DNA from: Lonepinella sp051851555
GTDB lineage: Bacteria; Pseudomonadota; Gammaproteobacteria; Enterobacterales; Pasteurellaceae
Assembly: GCF_051851555.1 (NCBI RefSeq)
Contig: NZ_JBPDVH010000008.1
Span: 1 to 64,000 of the forward strand
DNA: 64,000 bases
Reading direction: 5' to 3'
Shown here one piece after another: positions 1-8,328 of the stretch (position 1 is its first letter; each line of letters starts with the position of its first letter). Position numbers and translations under genes: made by a program. The notes beneath the pieces are model-generated. The model was not told the origin of the DNA, searched no databases, and was given only the letters and a program-made list of their open reading frames with translations.

Positions 1-68
1 GACTTCAAGTTTTATTTAATTTTTTAAAACAAGTCAATCAACAAGTGCCCACACAGATTGTCTGATAA

Positions 69-82
69 ATTGTTAAAGAACG
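69..82 (-). promoter_or_regulatory. rRNA operon leader boxA
   Basis: Read on the minus strand this region gives TTCTTTAACAATTT followed by a stretch ending CTGTGTGGGCAC, which matches the boxA antitermination site and following leader of enterobacterial rrn operons. BoxA RNA recruits NusB/NusE so that RNA polymerase reads through the rRNA genes. The 16S gene itself would lie to the left of base 1 and is not in the window. Confidence 0.8.
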
Positions 83-212
83 ATTGCATTTATGCAAGGT
101 TTGAAATGATATAAATTTATTTCATTTGTGTCAAGCGATCTTTTTTACTTTTTTCGATCTTATCAAGCAAATGAATGATTTGCTTTATCTTGACTTTCCA
201 ACTTTGCGGTGC

Positions 213-290
213 GGAGGTGCATTATAGGGATATTTTTCTGCGCTGCAAGATCTTTTTATCAAAAAAATTTTAATTGCATTTTTATTAATC
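213..290 (-). promoter_or_regulatory. rrn P1-type promoter with AT-rich UP-like region
   Basis: On the minus strand there is a -35 TTGCAG (243-248), a 16-base spacer and a perfect -10 TATAAT (221-226), followed by a GC-rich discriminator (GCACCTCCGC). Upstream of the -35 (250-290) the DNA is A/T tract-rich, like an UP element. It lies between hemG and the boxA leader, so it should drive the rRNA operon that leaves the window on the left. The 1-332 stretch holds no gene. Confidence 0.8.
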
Positions 291-332
291 AATCCACAAT
301 AAAATGCCAGAAAAACAGGCAATAACTGGTGA

Positions 333-842
333 TTACTTCAACGCCTCAAATTCGTTGGAGAAAGCCTGTACTCGCTTCCAATCCGTATACTCAATTTCTT
401 TTGTAGTATCGGTTTCGCCACCGGTTATTTTCATGATAAATCGGATCATCATGCGATCAAACCAATGATACCTTGGATAAAGTAACGCACCGGCAAAAAC
501 AGCGGAAAGGGTGGGCGTCCAAGGGATTCGGGCTAAAAACTTACGGACGTAAACATTGGTTTCTGGTGTATTTTTATCCGCTTTTCTAGCCGTTAAATTT
601 ACCCCAAAAAAAGCGCTAGGTTTTGCATTCAAAAGTGCAGTGTTTTTTTCGATAAATTTATAGACTTGCTGATTAAAATAGCCATAACGTATTGAGGCAC
701 CAATAATAATACGATCCACATCCAAGGAAAACTGATCCAAAATTGACCGCACTTCCACTTCACCAGATAAACGAGAGGCAATAAATTCAGCAATTTTTCG
801 GGTTTGCCCATCATGGCTTGAATACAAAATCAAGGTTTTCAT
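333..842 (-). CDS. hemG: Menaquinone-dependent protoporphyrinogen IX oxidase HemG
   Basis: Oxidises protoporphyrinogen IX to protoporphyrin IX in haem synthesis, passing electrons to the quinone pool at the inner membrane. The 169-residue product is a single flavodoxin-like domain: an N-terminal FMN phosphate loop (LYSSHDGQT), then IIIGASIRYGYF and the KFLARIPW...FAGALLYPRY segment typical of HemG with its long inserted loop. I chose the ATG at 842 (MKTLILYSS) because it overlaps the trkH stop as TAATG; an ATG four codons upstream (854) is possible. The trkH-hemG-rrn order is the same as at E. coli rrnA, which supports the identification. Confidence 0.93.
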   Translation of the reverse strand: MKTLILYSSHDGQTRKIAEFIASRLSGEVEVRSILDQFSLDVDRIIIGASIRYGYFNQQVYKFIEKNTALLNAKPSAFFGVNLTARKADKNTPETNVYVRKFLARIPWTPTLSAVFAGALLYPRYHWFDRMMIRFIMKITGGETDTTKEIEYTDWKRVQAFSNEFEALK

Positions 843-2305
843 TAGGTTTTCCAAAAAGAGGGACTAAATAAAATTAATAAGGAGAAAATCTCAAGTCGCC
901 CGGCAATCATAGCAAAAGATAATACATATTTCGCACTGTTGGAGGCCTCGGCAAATCCCACACTGGCGGAACCCAATCCCGGCCCCACGTTAGTTAAGGT
1001 GGAGAAGATCGCCACCAATGCGTCAAGGGGATCCATACCACATAAAATCACCCCAAAAACACAAACCCAATAGGTTAAAAAAAAGGCAATCAGAAACGCC
1101 CAAATGCCCTCGATCACTCGGGAAGATAATAACGTACCGCCTAATTTAATTGGCACCACCAAATTCGGGTGCACTAAAAATTTAATTTCACGTTTAAGCT
1201 GTAACCAGATAACCAACACTCGGATCATTTTCAACCCGCCTGATGTGGACCCCGCACAACCACCGAGAATGGCGGCAAAAACAAGTAACATGGACAAAAA
1301 GGTTGGCAGTTCATTTAAATTAAACAAGGTAAATCCTGCTGTCATAGACATAGATGACATCTGGGCTGAACCCTGTGAGAAAGCGTCAAAAAAGGAGATG
1401 CCTTGATAGGAAACATACAACCCAATGGTCATCATGGCAATTAACGCACATTGCACCAAACAGAAGAAACGAAATTCTGGATCACTAAAATAGGTTCGCC
1501 ACATGGATTGATATTTTCGGTTCATCAATGCACGCACATGCAAACCGAAGTTACAGCCGGTAAAGAGCATGAAAAACGCAGACAATAAGTAAATCGTGGA
1601 GTTTTGGAAATAGCCCAAATTGGCGTCATGGGTAGATAATCCGCCGTTAGACACCGTCGAGAAACTATGGCAAATCGCATCAAAGAATGTCATGCCCGCA
1701 AGCCAATAGGTTAAGGTACATAACAGGGTTAAGCCCCCATAAATCATCCAAAGTAACTTGGCCATTTCGCCAATACGTGGCAAAGTTTTCTGATCTTTCA
1801 GTGGACTTGCCGATTCCGCACGGTATAACTGACCGCCCCCGATGCCTAACAACGGCGTCACGGCTACCACCAATACGATCAACCCGATCCCGCCAATCCA
1901 TTGCAAAAATTGGCGATAAAATAAAATGGATTTAGGCAACTCATCTAAGCCAGAAATGGCCGTTGCCCCTGTGGTGGTTACCGCTGAAATGGCTTCAAAA
2001 ATGGCTTGAGCAAAGTCAATGTTCAGTTCATCAAAAAACAAAAAGGGAATCACTGACAGGCCACACAACAAAAACCAGAACATTACGACAATCAAAAACC
2101 CCTCTCGGGAACGTAATTCTTCTTTATGCTGATAACAGGATCGCCATAATAATGCGCCTAACAACAGGCTAAACACAAAGGTTTCAATAAACGCCTTACC
2201 GCCACCGTCACCGTAAATTAAGGCCACGAACGCAGGGACAAACATGGATAATGAGAAACACATTATCAAAATGCCAACTATTCGAATAATGGATAAAATA
2301 TGCAC
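842..2305 (-). CDS. trkH: Trk system potassium uptake protein TrkH
   Basis: Inner-membrane K+ channel/transporter subunit that works with the cytoplasmic NAD-binding regulator TrkA (not in this window). The 487-residue length is that of the family. The four pore-loop segments with the selectivity-filter glycines are visible: TTTGAT (about residue 110), SNGGLS (about 220), TAGF (about 320) and NVGPG (about 437), separated by paired hydrophobic helices. The stop codon overlaps the hemG start, so the two genes are translationally coupled. Confidence 0.95.
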   Translation of the reverse strand: MHILSIIRIVGILIMCFSLSMFVPAFVALIYGDGGGKAFIETFVFSLLLGALLWRSCYQHKEELRSREGFLIVVMFWFLLCGLSVIPFLFFDELNIDFAQAIFEAISAVTTTGATAISGLDELPKSILFYRQFLQWIGGIGLIVLVVAVTPLLGIGGGQLYRAESASPLKDQKTLPRIGEMAKLLWMIYGGLTLLCTLTYWLAGMTFFDAICHSFSTVSNGGLSTHDANLGYFQNSTIYLLSAFFMLFTGCNFGLHVRALMNRKYQSMWRTYFSDPEFRFFCLVQCALIAMMTIGLYVSYQGISFFDAFSQGSAQMSSMSMTAGFTLFNLNELPTFLSMLLVFAAILGGCAGSTSGGLKMIRVLVIWLQLKREIKFLVHPNLVVPIKLGGTLLSSRVIEGIWAFLIAFFLTYWVCVFGVILCGMDPLDALVAIFSTLTNVGPGLGSASVGFAEASNSAKYVLSFAMIAGRLEIFSLLILFSPSFWKT

Positions 2306-2460
2306 AATATAGCTACTCTTGTTCGGTAAAACGATAAATCATCTTCACAGTGATCCTATTCTATCATGTTGCGGGCAAAACTGGCGCCCCTTAAATTTTG
2401 ACCCATGCCAAACTTCAGGCTATTATATACGAAACATGAACGCAATGAAAAATGATTATA

Positions 2461-2697
2461 ATGAATGACATCACCCTAGATTATACCCTTGATACGCAAG
2501 GCTTACGCTGCCCAGAACCCGTGATGTTGGTGCGTAAACAAATTCGCCATATGGCAACAGGCGAGGTATTATTGGTAATTGCCGACGATCCCGCCACCAC
2601 CCGAGATATCCCCAGTTTCTGTCAATTTATGGATCACCAATTATTACATTCGGAAACCGAAAACCTCCCCTATCAATATTGGATAAAAAAGGCATAG
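2461..2697 (+). CDS. tusA: Sulfurtransferase TusA
   Basis: Small sulfur carrier that accepts persulfide sulfur from IscS and passes it through the TusBCD relay for 2-thiouridine formation in tRNA. The 78-residue product has the diagnostic GLRCPEPVMLVRK motif with the persulfide-carrying Cys near residue 16, then the DDPATTRDIPSFC segment with the family's second conserved region. I chose MNDITLDY at 2461; an upstream in-frame ATG (2452) would add three residues that homologues lack. It is monocistronic, and a hairpin just downstream separates it from the convergent ndh. Confidence 0.93.
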   Translation: MNDITLDYTLDTQGLRCPEPVMLVRKQIRHMATGEVLLVIADDPATTRDIPSFCQFMDHQLLHSETENLPYQYWIKKA

Positions 2698-2700
2698 AAA

Positions 2701-2730
2701 AAAGCTAAATCACCAAAATGATTTAGCTTT
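2701..2730. terminator. Bidirectional hairpin between tusA and ndh
   Basis: A perfect 12-bp inverted repeat, AAAGCTAAATCA (2701-2712) and TGATTTAGCTTT (2719-2730), encloses six bases. The longer U-run is on the minus-strand transcript, so it should end ndh best, with weaker action on tusA. Confidence 0.75.
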
Positions 2731-2739
2731 CTCACGGCA

Positions 2740-4074
2740 TTAATACAATTTCAACGACGGACGAATAAAGCGATTTAAACGTCCAATCAAAATAATTAAG
2801 CCCACTTTAAAACAACCGTGCAAACGTTGTTGGTGCAAACGATAAAGAGAAATATAAGCTAAACGAGCCAAGTTTCCCTCCACCGTTAACGAGCTTTTTT
2901 TGCCCGTGGTAATGTTCCCAAGTGCGGTGAATTTTGACAACGAAACTAGCGATCCTTTATCACGGAATTCAAAGGCTTTCAGCGTGGTTTTACCCTCAAA
3001 TAACGCCACAATATTTTGCCCACAAACCGTGGCCATTTGAGTGGCCGCTTGCCCTCGTGGTGGCACAGGGGTGCCGTCTTTTTGTAATAAGAAAGCGCAG
3101 TCGCCAATGGCGAACACGCTATCGTCCAAGGTCGTTTGTAAGGTATCTTTCACGCATAATTGATTAATGCGGTTCACTTCTAAACCGTCAAATTGTTGCG
3201 TCACAGTAGACACTCGCACGCCCGCTGCCCACACCATTAAATCGGCTTTAATTTCGCCCCCGTCTTTGGTCAGCAAGCTGTTTGGCGTGGCTTCGGTAAT
3301 CATGGTATCGGTTCTGACATTCACGCCTAAATCGGCTAATTCCATGCGCACTGAATCGGAAATACGTTCAGGCAAGGCAGGCAATAAGCGACTGCCCGCC
3401 TCAATCAAGGTGACTTGCAAGCAATCGCTACGAATTTTACCGTAACCATAAGAAGATAAATGTTTGGCCGCATTAAATAATTCTGCGGAAAGCTCTACAC
3501 CCGTGGCGCCGCCACCCACAATCGCAATATTGACTTTATCTTCTTGCACTAAAGTTTGTTTGCTTTCATCTTCACCAATTTCAGATAAGGCATTGTTTTC
3601 GGAGAATTTTAAGAAAAGTTCTAACATTTTGTGTTGGAAACGTAAGGCTTGATTTGGCGAATCAAGGAAAATACAGTTTTCCGCCACGCCTTTGGTATGG
3701 AAATCGTTCGATTTACTGCCAATCGACAACACTAAATAATCGTAAGGAATACGACGTGCCACCACAATCACATCCCCCTCGGCGCCATAAACTGGCGCTA
3801 ATTCAATATATTTATTGGCACGATCAATACGTGCAATGGCGCCTTGCTCAAAATGAAAATGATGGTTAAACGCATGGGCACGGAAACTCACGGCGTCCGT
3901 TTCAGAATCTAATACGCCCGTGGCCACTTCGTGTAATAAGGGTTTCCATAGATGGGTTTGATTGCGGTCAACTAAAACCACATTGGCTTTTTGCTTTTTA
4001 CCGAGTTTATGTCCCAAGAAAGTCGCTAGCTCTAATCCGCCTGCGCCTCCGCCGACAATGACAATGTTTTTCAT
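2740..4074 (-). CDS. ndh: Type II NADH:quinone oxidoreductase Ndh
   Basis: Non-proton-pumping respiratory NADH dehydrogenase, a peripheral inner-membrane flavoprotein. The 444-residue product has two dinucleotide-binding loops: the N-terminal FAD site VGGGAGGLELA (about 7-17) and the NADH site VGGGATGVELS (about 185-195). The flavin-contact motifs WAAGV and AIGDCAF follow, and the C-terminal part carries the hydrophobic/amphipathic membrane-anchor region. It stands alone, transcribed away from the lipoprotein-rep pair. Confidence 0.94.
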   Translation of the reverse strand: MKNIVIVGGGAGGLELATFLGHKLGKKQKANVVLVDRNQTHLWKPLLHEVATGVLDSETDAVSFRAHAFNHHFHFEQGAIARIDRANKYIELAPVYGAEGDVIVVARRIPYDYLVLSIGSKSNDFHTKGVAENCIFLDSPNQALRFQHKMLELFLKFSENNALSEIGEDESKQTLVQEDKVNIAIVGGGATGVELSAELFNAAKHLSSYGYGKIRSDCLQVTLIEAGSRLLPALPERISDSVRMELADLGVNVRTDTMITEATPNSLLTKDGGEIKADLMVWAAGVRVSTVTQQFDGLEVNRINQLCVKDTLQTTLDDSVFAIGDCAFLLQKDGTPVPPRGQAATQMATVCGQNIVALFEGKTTLKAFEFRDKGSLVSLSKFTALGNITTGKKSSLTVEGNLARLAYISLYRLHQQRLHGCFKVGLIILIGRLNRFIRPSLKLY

Positions 4075-4216
4075 AAATTAACGTTCCTAAAAATAAAAAA
4101 TTCACAAATTGGCAACAATTCTAATATGTACACTATGGAAAGTCTATTTCTAAAGCAGAAATATCACAAAATTAGCGTATAATAGACGCCAGATTTAACT
4201 TAAAAAATAACCTCAC

Positions 4217-4441
4217 GTGAAAAAAACTTTATTTATTTTAACCGCACTTTTCTCCACGGCGAGCCTGACAGGCTGTGGGACGATTGTGCAATTAGTCGAT
4301 CCCACGGAAAAATATCAAGCCTATGACGGCACAAAATTTGATTGGAAACAAGCCCAAAAATGGGGCTTGCCGATTTTAGACTTGCCGCTTTCTTTTCTGT
4401 TAGATACGGCATTATTACCCTATGTTTGGTCACAAGAATAA
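4217..4441 (+). CDS. Small YceK/YidQ-type lipoprotein
   Basis: A 74-residue predicted lipoprotein with a type II signal peptide and lipobox LTGC, Cys at residue 20. The mature part contains the PILDLPLSFLLDTALLPY segment that marks the YceK/YidQ (DUF1375) family, whose function is not established. A uptake signal (4241-4249, minus orientation) codes for TALF inside the signal peptide. The stop lies two bases before the rep start codon, so the two genes are probably cotranscribed. A TATAAT at 4178-4183 may be the -10 element. Confidence 0.82.
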   Translation: MKKTLFILTALFSTASLTGCGTIVQLVDPTEKYQAYDGTKFDWKQAQKWGLPILDLPLSFLLDTALLPYVWSQE

Positions 4442-4443
4442 GC

Positions 4444-6474
4444 ATGAAACTAAATCCACAACAACAACAAGCCGTCGAATTTAGCCGTGGCCCTTGCTTA
4501 GTGTTAGCGGGGGCGGGTTCCGGTAAAACAAGGGTGATTATTAACAAAATTGCCTATTTAATTGAGCAATGTGGCCATTTGCCCAAACACATTGCGGCGG
4601 TAACCTTTACCAACAAAGCCGCACGAGAAATGAAAGAACGGGTTGCGCATTCTATCGGCAAAGAGAAAACCAAAGGCTTAACCATTTCGACTTTTCACAC
4701 CTTGGGTTTTACCATTATTAAACAGGAATATCAGCAACTGGGTTTTAAAGCCAATATGACGCTGTTTGATGAACATGATCAAATGGCCTTATTAAAAGAA
4801 CTCACCGCAGATGAACTGCAACAAGATAAAGAATTATTACGTCAACTGGTATCTGCGATTTCCAACTGGAAAAATGATTTAATCATGCCAGAGACGGCGC
4901 TTGCTTTGGCTCGGGATCAAAAATATCAACTTTTTGCCCAATGTTACGACCGCTACGCTAAACAAATTCGGGCCTATAACGCCCTTGATTTTGACGATCT
5001 GATTATGTTGCCTACCTTGCTGTTCCGACAAAATGAAGAAGTGCGGTCAAAATGGCAGAATAAAATTCGTTATTTATTGGTGGATGAATATCAAGACACC
5101 AACACCAGCCAATATGAACTGATTAAATTATTGGTCGGTAGCCGAGCCAATTTTACCGTGGTGGGGGATGACGATCAGTCAATTTATTCATGGCGAGGTG
5201 CCAGACCACAAAATATGATGCGGTTACGTGATGACTTTCCCAAACTGAATGTGATTAAGTTAGAACAAAATTACCGTTCCACTCAACGCATTTTACATTG
5301 CGCCAATATTTTAATTGATAATAATGACCATGTATTTGATAAAAAACTGTTTTCTAATCTCGGGCAAGGCGACAAATTAGAAGTGATTGAGGCCAAAAAT
5401 GAAGAACACGAGGCCGAGCGTGTGGTCGCTGAATTGATCGCCCACCGTTTTACTCGCCATACCAAATACAAAGATTATGCCATTTTATATCGGGGCAATC
5501 ACCAATCTCGCTTGTTAGAAAAAGTGCTGATGCAAAACCGCATTCCTTACAGAATTTCAGGCGGCACCTCATTCTTTAGCCGAGCAGAAATTAAAGACAT
5601 GATGGCTTATTTGCGTTTATTGGTGAATCAAGATGATGACGCTGCTTTTTTGCGGATCGTGAATACACCCAAACGTGAAATTGGCACGGCAACCTTAGAA
5701 AAACTGGGCTTACTCGCCCATGAAAAGCATATTAGTTTATTTGCAACGATTTTTGAATTTGAACTGATTCACCGCATCACGCCTCGAGCCTACAATGCGT
5801 TGCAAGGCTTTGGCCGTTGGATTGTCGAACTGAATGACGAATTATTACGTGCGGAACCTGAACGTGCGGTGAAACGGATGTTGGCGCAAATTCAATATGA
5901 AGAATATTTATACGAAACCGCCAACAGCCCGAAAGCTGCCGAAATGCAAAGCAAAAACGTCGCCACCCTGTTTGATTGGATCGGCACCATGTTAAAAGGC
6001 GACGAGGTCAATGAACCCATGAGTTTAAATCAGGTGGTCACCAATTTAACCCTGCGGGATATGTTAGATCGTGCGGAAGATGACGACAGCAGCGATCAAG
6101 TGCAATTAATGACCTTACACGCCTCAAAAGGCCTTGAATTTCCGCATGTGTTTTTAATTGGCATGGAGGAGGGATTATTGCCCCATCAAACCAGCGTTGA
6201 TGAAGATAATATTGACGAAGAACGCCGTTTAGCCTATGTGGGCATTACCCGAGCGCAACAAACATTGCGCTTTACGCTATGCAAAGAACGCCGTCAATAT
6301 GGCGAATTAATCAAACCCGAACCCAGTCGTTTTCTGCTTGAACTGCCCGCAGATGACGTGCAATGGGAACGGGATAAACCGCCATTAACGGAACAGCAAA
6401 AACAACAAAAAGCAGAAACCAATATCGCCAACTTACGTGCAATGCTCGCCAATGCACAAAAGAAATCGAATTAA
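4444..6474 (+). CDS. rep: ATP-dependent DNA helicase Rep
   Basis: SF1A 3'-5' helicase that travels with the replisome and removes proteins ahead of forks. The 676-residue product starts MKLNPQQQQAVEF and shows the ordered motifs: Walker A GAGSGKT (about 22-29), TFTNKAA, Walker B DEYQDTN, GDDDQSIYSWRGA, QNYRST, LMTLHASKGLEF and VGITRAQ. Its length matches E. coli Rep (673) and the N-terminal sequence is Rep-like rather than UvrD-like. The frame is open further upstream, but the start at 4444 agrees with homologues and avoids a long overlap with the lipoprotein gene. A USS lies inside at 5039-5047. Confidence 0.95.
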   Translation: MKLNPQQQQAVEFSRGPCLVLAGAGSGKTRVIINKIAYLIEQCGHLPKHIAAVTFTNKAAREMKERVAHSIGKEKTKGLTISTFHTLGFTIIKQEYQQLGFKANMTLFDEHDQMALLKELTADELQQDKELLRQLVSAISNWKNDLIMPETALALARDQKYQLFAQCYDRYAKQIRAYNALDFDDLIMLPTLLFRQNEEVRSKWQNKIRYLLVDEYQDTNTSQYELIKLLVGSRANFTVVGDDDQSIYSWRGARPQNMMRLRDDFPKLNVIKLEQNYRSTQRILHCANILIDNNDHVFDKKLFSNLGQGDKLEVIEAKNEEHEAERVVAELIAHRFTRHTKYKDYAILYRGNHQSRLLEKVLMQNRIPYRISGGTSFFSRAEIKDMMAYLRLLVNQDDDAAFLRIVNTPKREIGTATLEKLGLLAHEKHISLFATIFEFELIHRITPRAYNALQGFGRWIVELNDELLRAEPERAVKRMLAQIQYEEYLYETANSPKAAEMQSKNVATLFDWIGTMLKGDEVNEPMSLNQVVTNLTLRDMLDRAEDDDSSDQVQLMTLHASKGLEFPHVFLIGMEEGLLPHQTSVDEDNIDEERRLAYVGITRAQQTLRFTLCKERRQYGELIKPEPSRFLLELPADDVQWERDKPPLTEQQKQQKAETNIANLRAMLANAQKKSN

Positions 6475-6519
6475 ATTGTAGAGGATTTAAACAAACAGAC
6501 AATTTTTAACAAAAAGCGT

Positions 6520-6547
6520 TTGACTTGTTGGCAGAAAACCGTATCAT
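6520..6547 (+). promoter_or_regulatory. Promoter of the tRNA-Ser/tRNA-Arg cluster
   Basis: TTGACT (6520-6525), a 16-base spacer and TATCAT (6542-6547) place a start about 15 bases before the mature tRNA-Ser 5' end. Confidence 0.55.
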
Positions 6548-6567
6548 ATCGCCCACAAACCAGTTGC

Positions 6568-6661
6568 GGTGAGATGGCCGAGCAGGCTGAAGGCGCTCCC
6601 CTGCTAAGGGAGTATGGGGTTAAAAGCTCCATCGAGGGTTCGAATCCCTCTTTCACCGCCA
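6568..6661 (+). tRNA. tRNA-Ser (anticodon GCU)
   Basis: A class II tRNA with a long variable arm. The acceptor stem pairs GGTGAGA with the TTTCACC region, discriminator G, and CCA is encoded. The anticodon stem CTCCC/GGGAG holds the loop CTGCTAA (anticodon GCU, reading AGC/AGU). The T arm has GGTTCGAATCC. Confidence 0.96.
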
Positions 6662-6698
6662 TTTTTCTGGTTTTGACAAGTTAATTTTATGATAATCT

Positions 6699-6775
6699 GC
6701 ACCCGTAGCTCAGCTGGATAGAGTACTCGGCTACGAACCGAGCGGTCAAAGGTTCGAATCCTTTCGGGTGCGCCA
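6699..6775 (+). tRNA. tRNA-Arg (anticodon ACG), copy 1
   Basis: 77 bases with encoded CCA. Acceptor GCACCCG/CGGGTGC; anticodon stem CTCGG/CCGAG with loop CTACGAA (ACG, whose A34 is normally deaminated to inosine by TadA to read CGU/CGC/CGA). It follows tRNA-Ser by 37 bases and is probably in the same transcript. Confidence 0.96.
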
Positions 6776-6932
6776 TTTCATTTTTACTCTAGGTGGAATT
6801 GGTTTAGATTAAAATAAAACTCAAATTTCAAGTAGTTTAATCAAGGTTCAAGTGACAAGTTGAAGACGGTGCATTAGCACAGCGAAACGCAGTCACGCAG
6901 AAGATTGATTAAAATACGCAGAAATTCAACAC

Positions 6933-7009
6933 GCACCCGTAGCTCAGCTGGATAGAGTACTCGGCTACGAACCGAGCGGTCAAAGGTTCGAATCCTTTCG
7001 GGTGCGCCA
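6933..7009 (+). tRNA. tRNA-Arg (anticodon ACG), copy 2
   Basis: Identical over all 77 bases to the copy at 6699-6775. The 157-base spacer between them holds no recognisable gene. It is followed directly by the palindromic element. Confidence 0.96.
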
Positions 7010-7049
7010 TCTTGCTTTTCTTTTTATTTCATTCTTTGTTTATATTGAG

Positions 7050-7630
7050 ATCGGGTTTCGCCCGATGGGCGACCGTACTTTCTTTTGCTTGTGCAAAAGA
7101 AAGTAGGCAAAGAAAAACACACCCCGACTTCACCGCTTTTCTGAGCTTATTTGGTATTTTCTTAACGCTAAATTTTGAACTCGCTGCGCTCAAACATGCA
7201 AAATTTAGCTAAAAATACCAAAACGCTCAGGCGGTTCAGACGGGGCCCCAATTTTTGATCGAGCGTAAATAAAAGTGCGGTTAAAAAAATAGATATTTTT
7301 TTAAGCTACGGAGTAGCATTACTATGCTTAAGGTATTCTCAATTTTTCCACCGCACTTTATTTCATCACCAATGGGGCCCCATGTTTGCCGCCTGAAAAT
7401 GATTAAATTTGTAGGAAAAGTTGTGCTGTTTGAGCGAAGCGAGTTGACAACTTTTCCGTTAAGCAAATTTAATCATTTTCAGGAAACAAGGCAAAGTTGG
7501 GGCGTGCTTTCTTTTTGCTTACTTTTGCTTTGCACGAGCAAAGAAAAAGTAAGTCGCCAACGGCGAAATCCGTTCTTACCACAAGCAAAGAAAAGTAAAG
7601 AACATGGCGAAACCCGTTCTTAAAAAAACT
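7050..7630. repeat. Nested palindromic intergenic element (~0.58 kb)
   Basis: No gene is supported between the second tRNA-Arg and 7719. The stretch is a large imperfect inverted repeat whose halves each contain hairpins. Left half: 13-bp stem 7076-7088/7093-7105 around TTGT; 90-base hairpin 7141-7230 (arms 7150-7160/7212-7222 and 7167-7176/7200-7209). Right half: 92-base hairpin 7392-7483 with a perfect 20-bp outer arm (7392-7411/7464-7483) and 11-bp inner arm (7414-7424/7447-7457); 16-bp stem 7518-7533/7538-7553 with one mismatch. GGGGCCCC occurs in both halves (7242-7249, 7374-7381), and an inverted USS pair (7273-7281, 7350-7358) brackets the centre. The outermost arms (7066-7128 and about 7495-7565) are near complements of each other. 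Confidence 0.7.
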
Positions 7631-7718
7631 AAAATTTACAATAAAAATACAAAAAAATAATTACATCTCCCCCATTTTATAGCAAAATACCCCAAAAGAT
7701 CCCCAACAGGAAACAAAC

Positions 7719-8321
7719 ATGCTCGATCAAAACACACTCCAACATTACACCGCCCTCATCTTCGACATGGACGGCACCATCATTGACACCATGCCGAGCC
7801 ATGCGCTTGCTTGGCAAAAAGTAGGCGAAATCTTAGGTTACCCAATTACTGGCGAAATTATGTATGAACTCGGCGGAGCGACAGTGTCAACCATTGCTCG
7901 TGAAACCATGAAACGTCATCAAATTCCTGAACAGTATTTTGCCGAGATGGTACGATTAAAACGGGAAATCGGCTTTGAAATTATCAAACAAAAAGCCGCT
8001 TTGCTCCCTACTTTTGATATTGTGAAAGCCTATCAAGGTAAGAAACCCTTGGCGTTAGGAACAGGATCCCATGGAATTATGGTAGATTTATTATCACAAA
8101 AATTCCAGTTACAGGATTATTTTGATGTCATTGTAAATGCGGATCAAGTCACCCACCATAAACCGCACCCAGAAACCTTTTTACGTTGTGCTGAATTACT
8201 CAATGTCGATCCCACTCGCTGTTTGGTGTTTGAAGATGCGGATCTCGGCGTGCAAGCCGGATTAGCCGGCGGAATGGACGTATTTGATGTGCGAATTAAT
8301 CAAATTATCAACGCCAAATAA
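7719..8321 (+). CDS. yqaB: HAD-family sugar phosphatase, YqaB-like
   Basis: A 200-residue cytosolic haloacid dehalogenase-type phosphatase; E. coli YqaB acts on fructose-1-phosphate and similar substrates. Motif I is FDMDGTIIDTMPSH (nucleophile Asp about 16), the helical cap follows, motif II is GTGS, motif III is the Lys in HHKPHPE, and motif IV is VFEDADLGVQAG. The DGTIIDTMPSH sequence and length fit YqaB and its beta-phosphoglucomutase-like relatives. Seven bases separate it from the DedA-like gene, the same pairing as yqaB/yqaA in E. coli. The exact substrate is inferred. Confidence 0.88.
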   Translation: MLDQNTLQHYTALIFDMDGTIIDTMPSHALAWQKVGEILGYPITGEIMYELGGATVSTIARETMKRHQIPEQYFAEMVRLKREIGFEIIKQKAALLPTFDIVKAYQGKKPLALGTGSHGIMVDLLSQKFQLQDYFDVIVNADQVTHHKPHPETFLRCAELLNVDPTRCLVFEDADLGVQAGLAGGMDVFDVRINQIINAK

Positions 8322-8328
8322 ACCCAAA

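Noticed and set aside
4342..4443. Longer rep product starting at 4342
   Set aside because: This would overlap the lipoprotein gene by 100 bases and add residues not found in Rep; MKLNPQQQQ at 4444 matches the family.
7012..7623. Two plus-strand open frames of 66 and 99 codons in the palindromic region
   Set aside because: They read through hairpin arms, have low-complexity sequence, no ribosome site or family resemblance, and repeat features of the inverted copy. Treated as non-coding.
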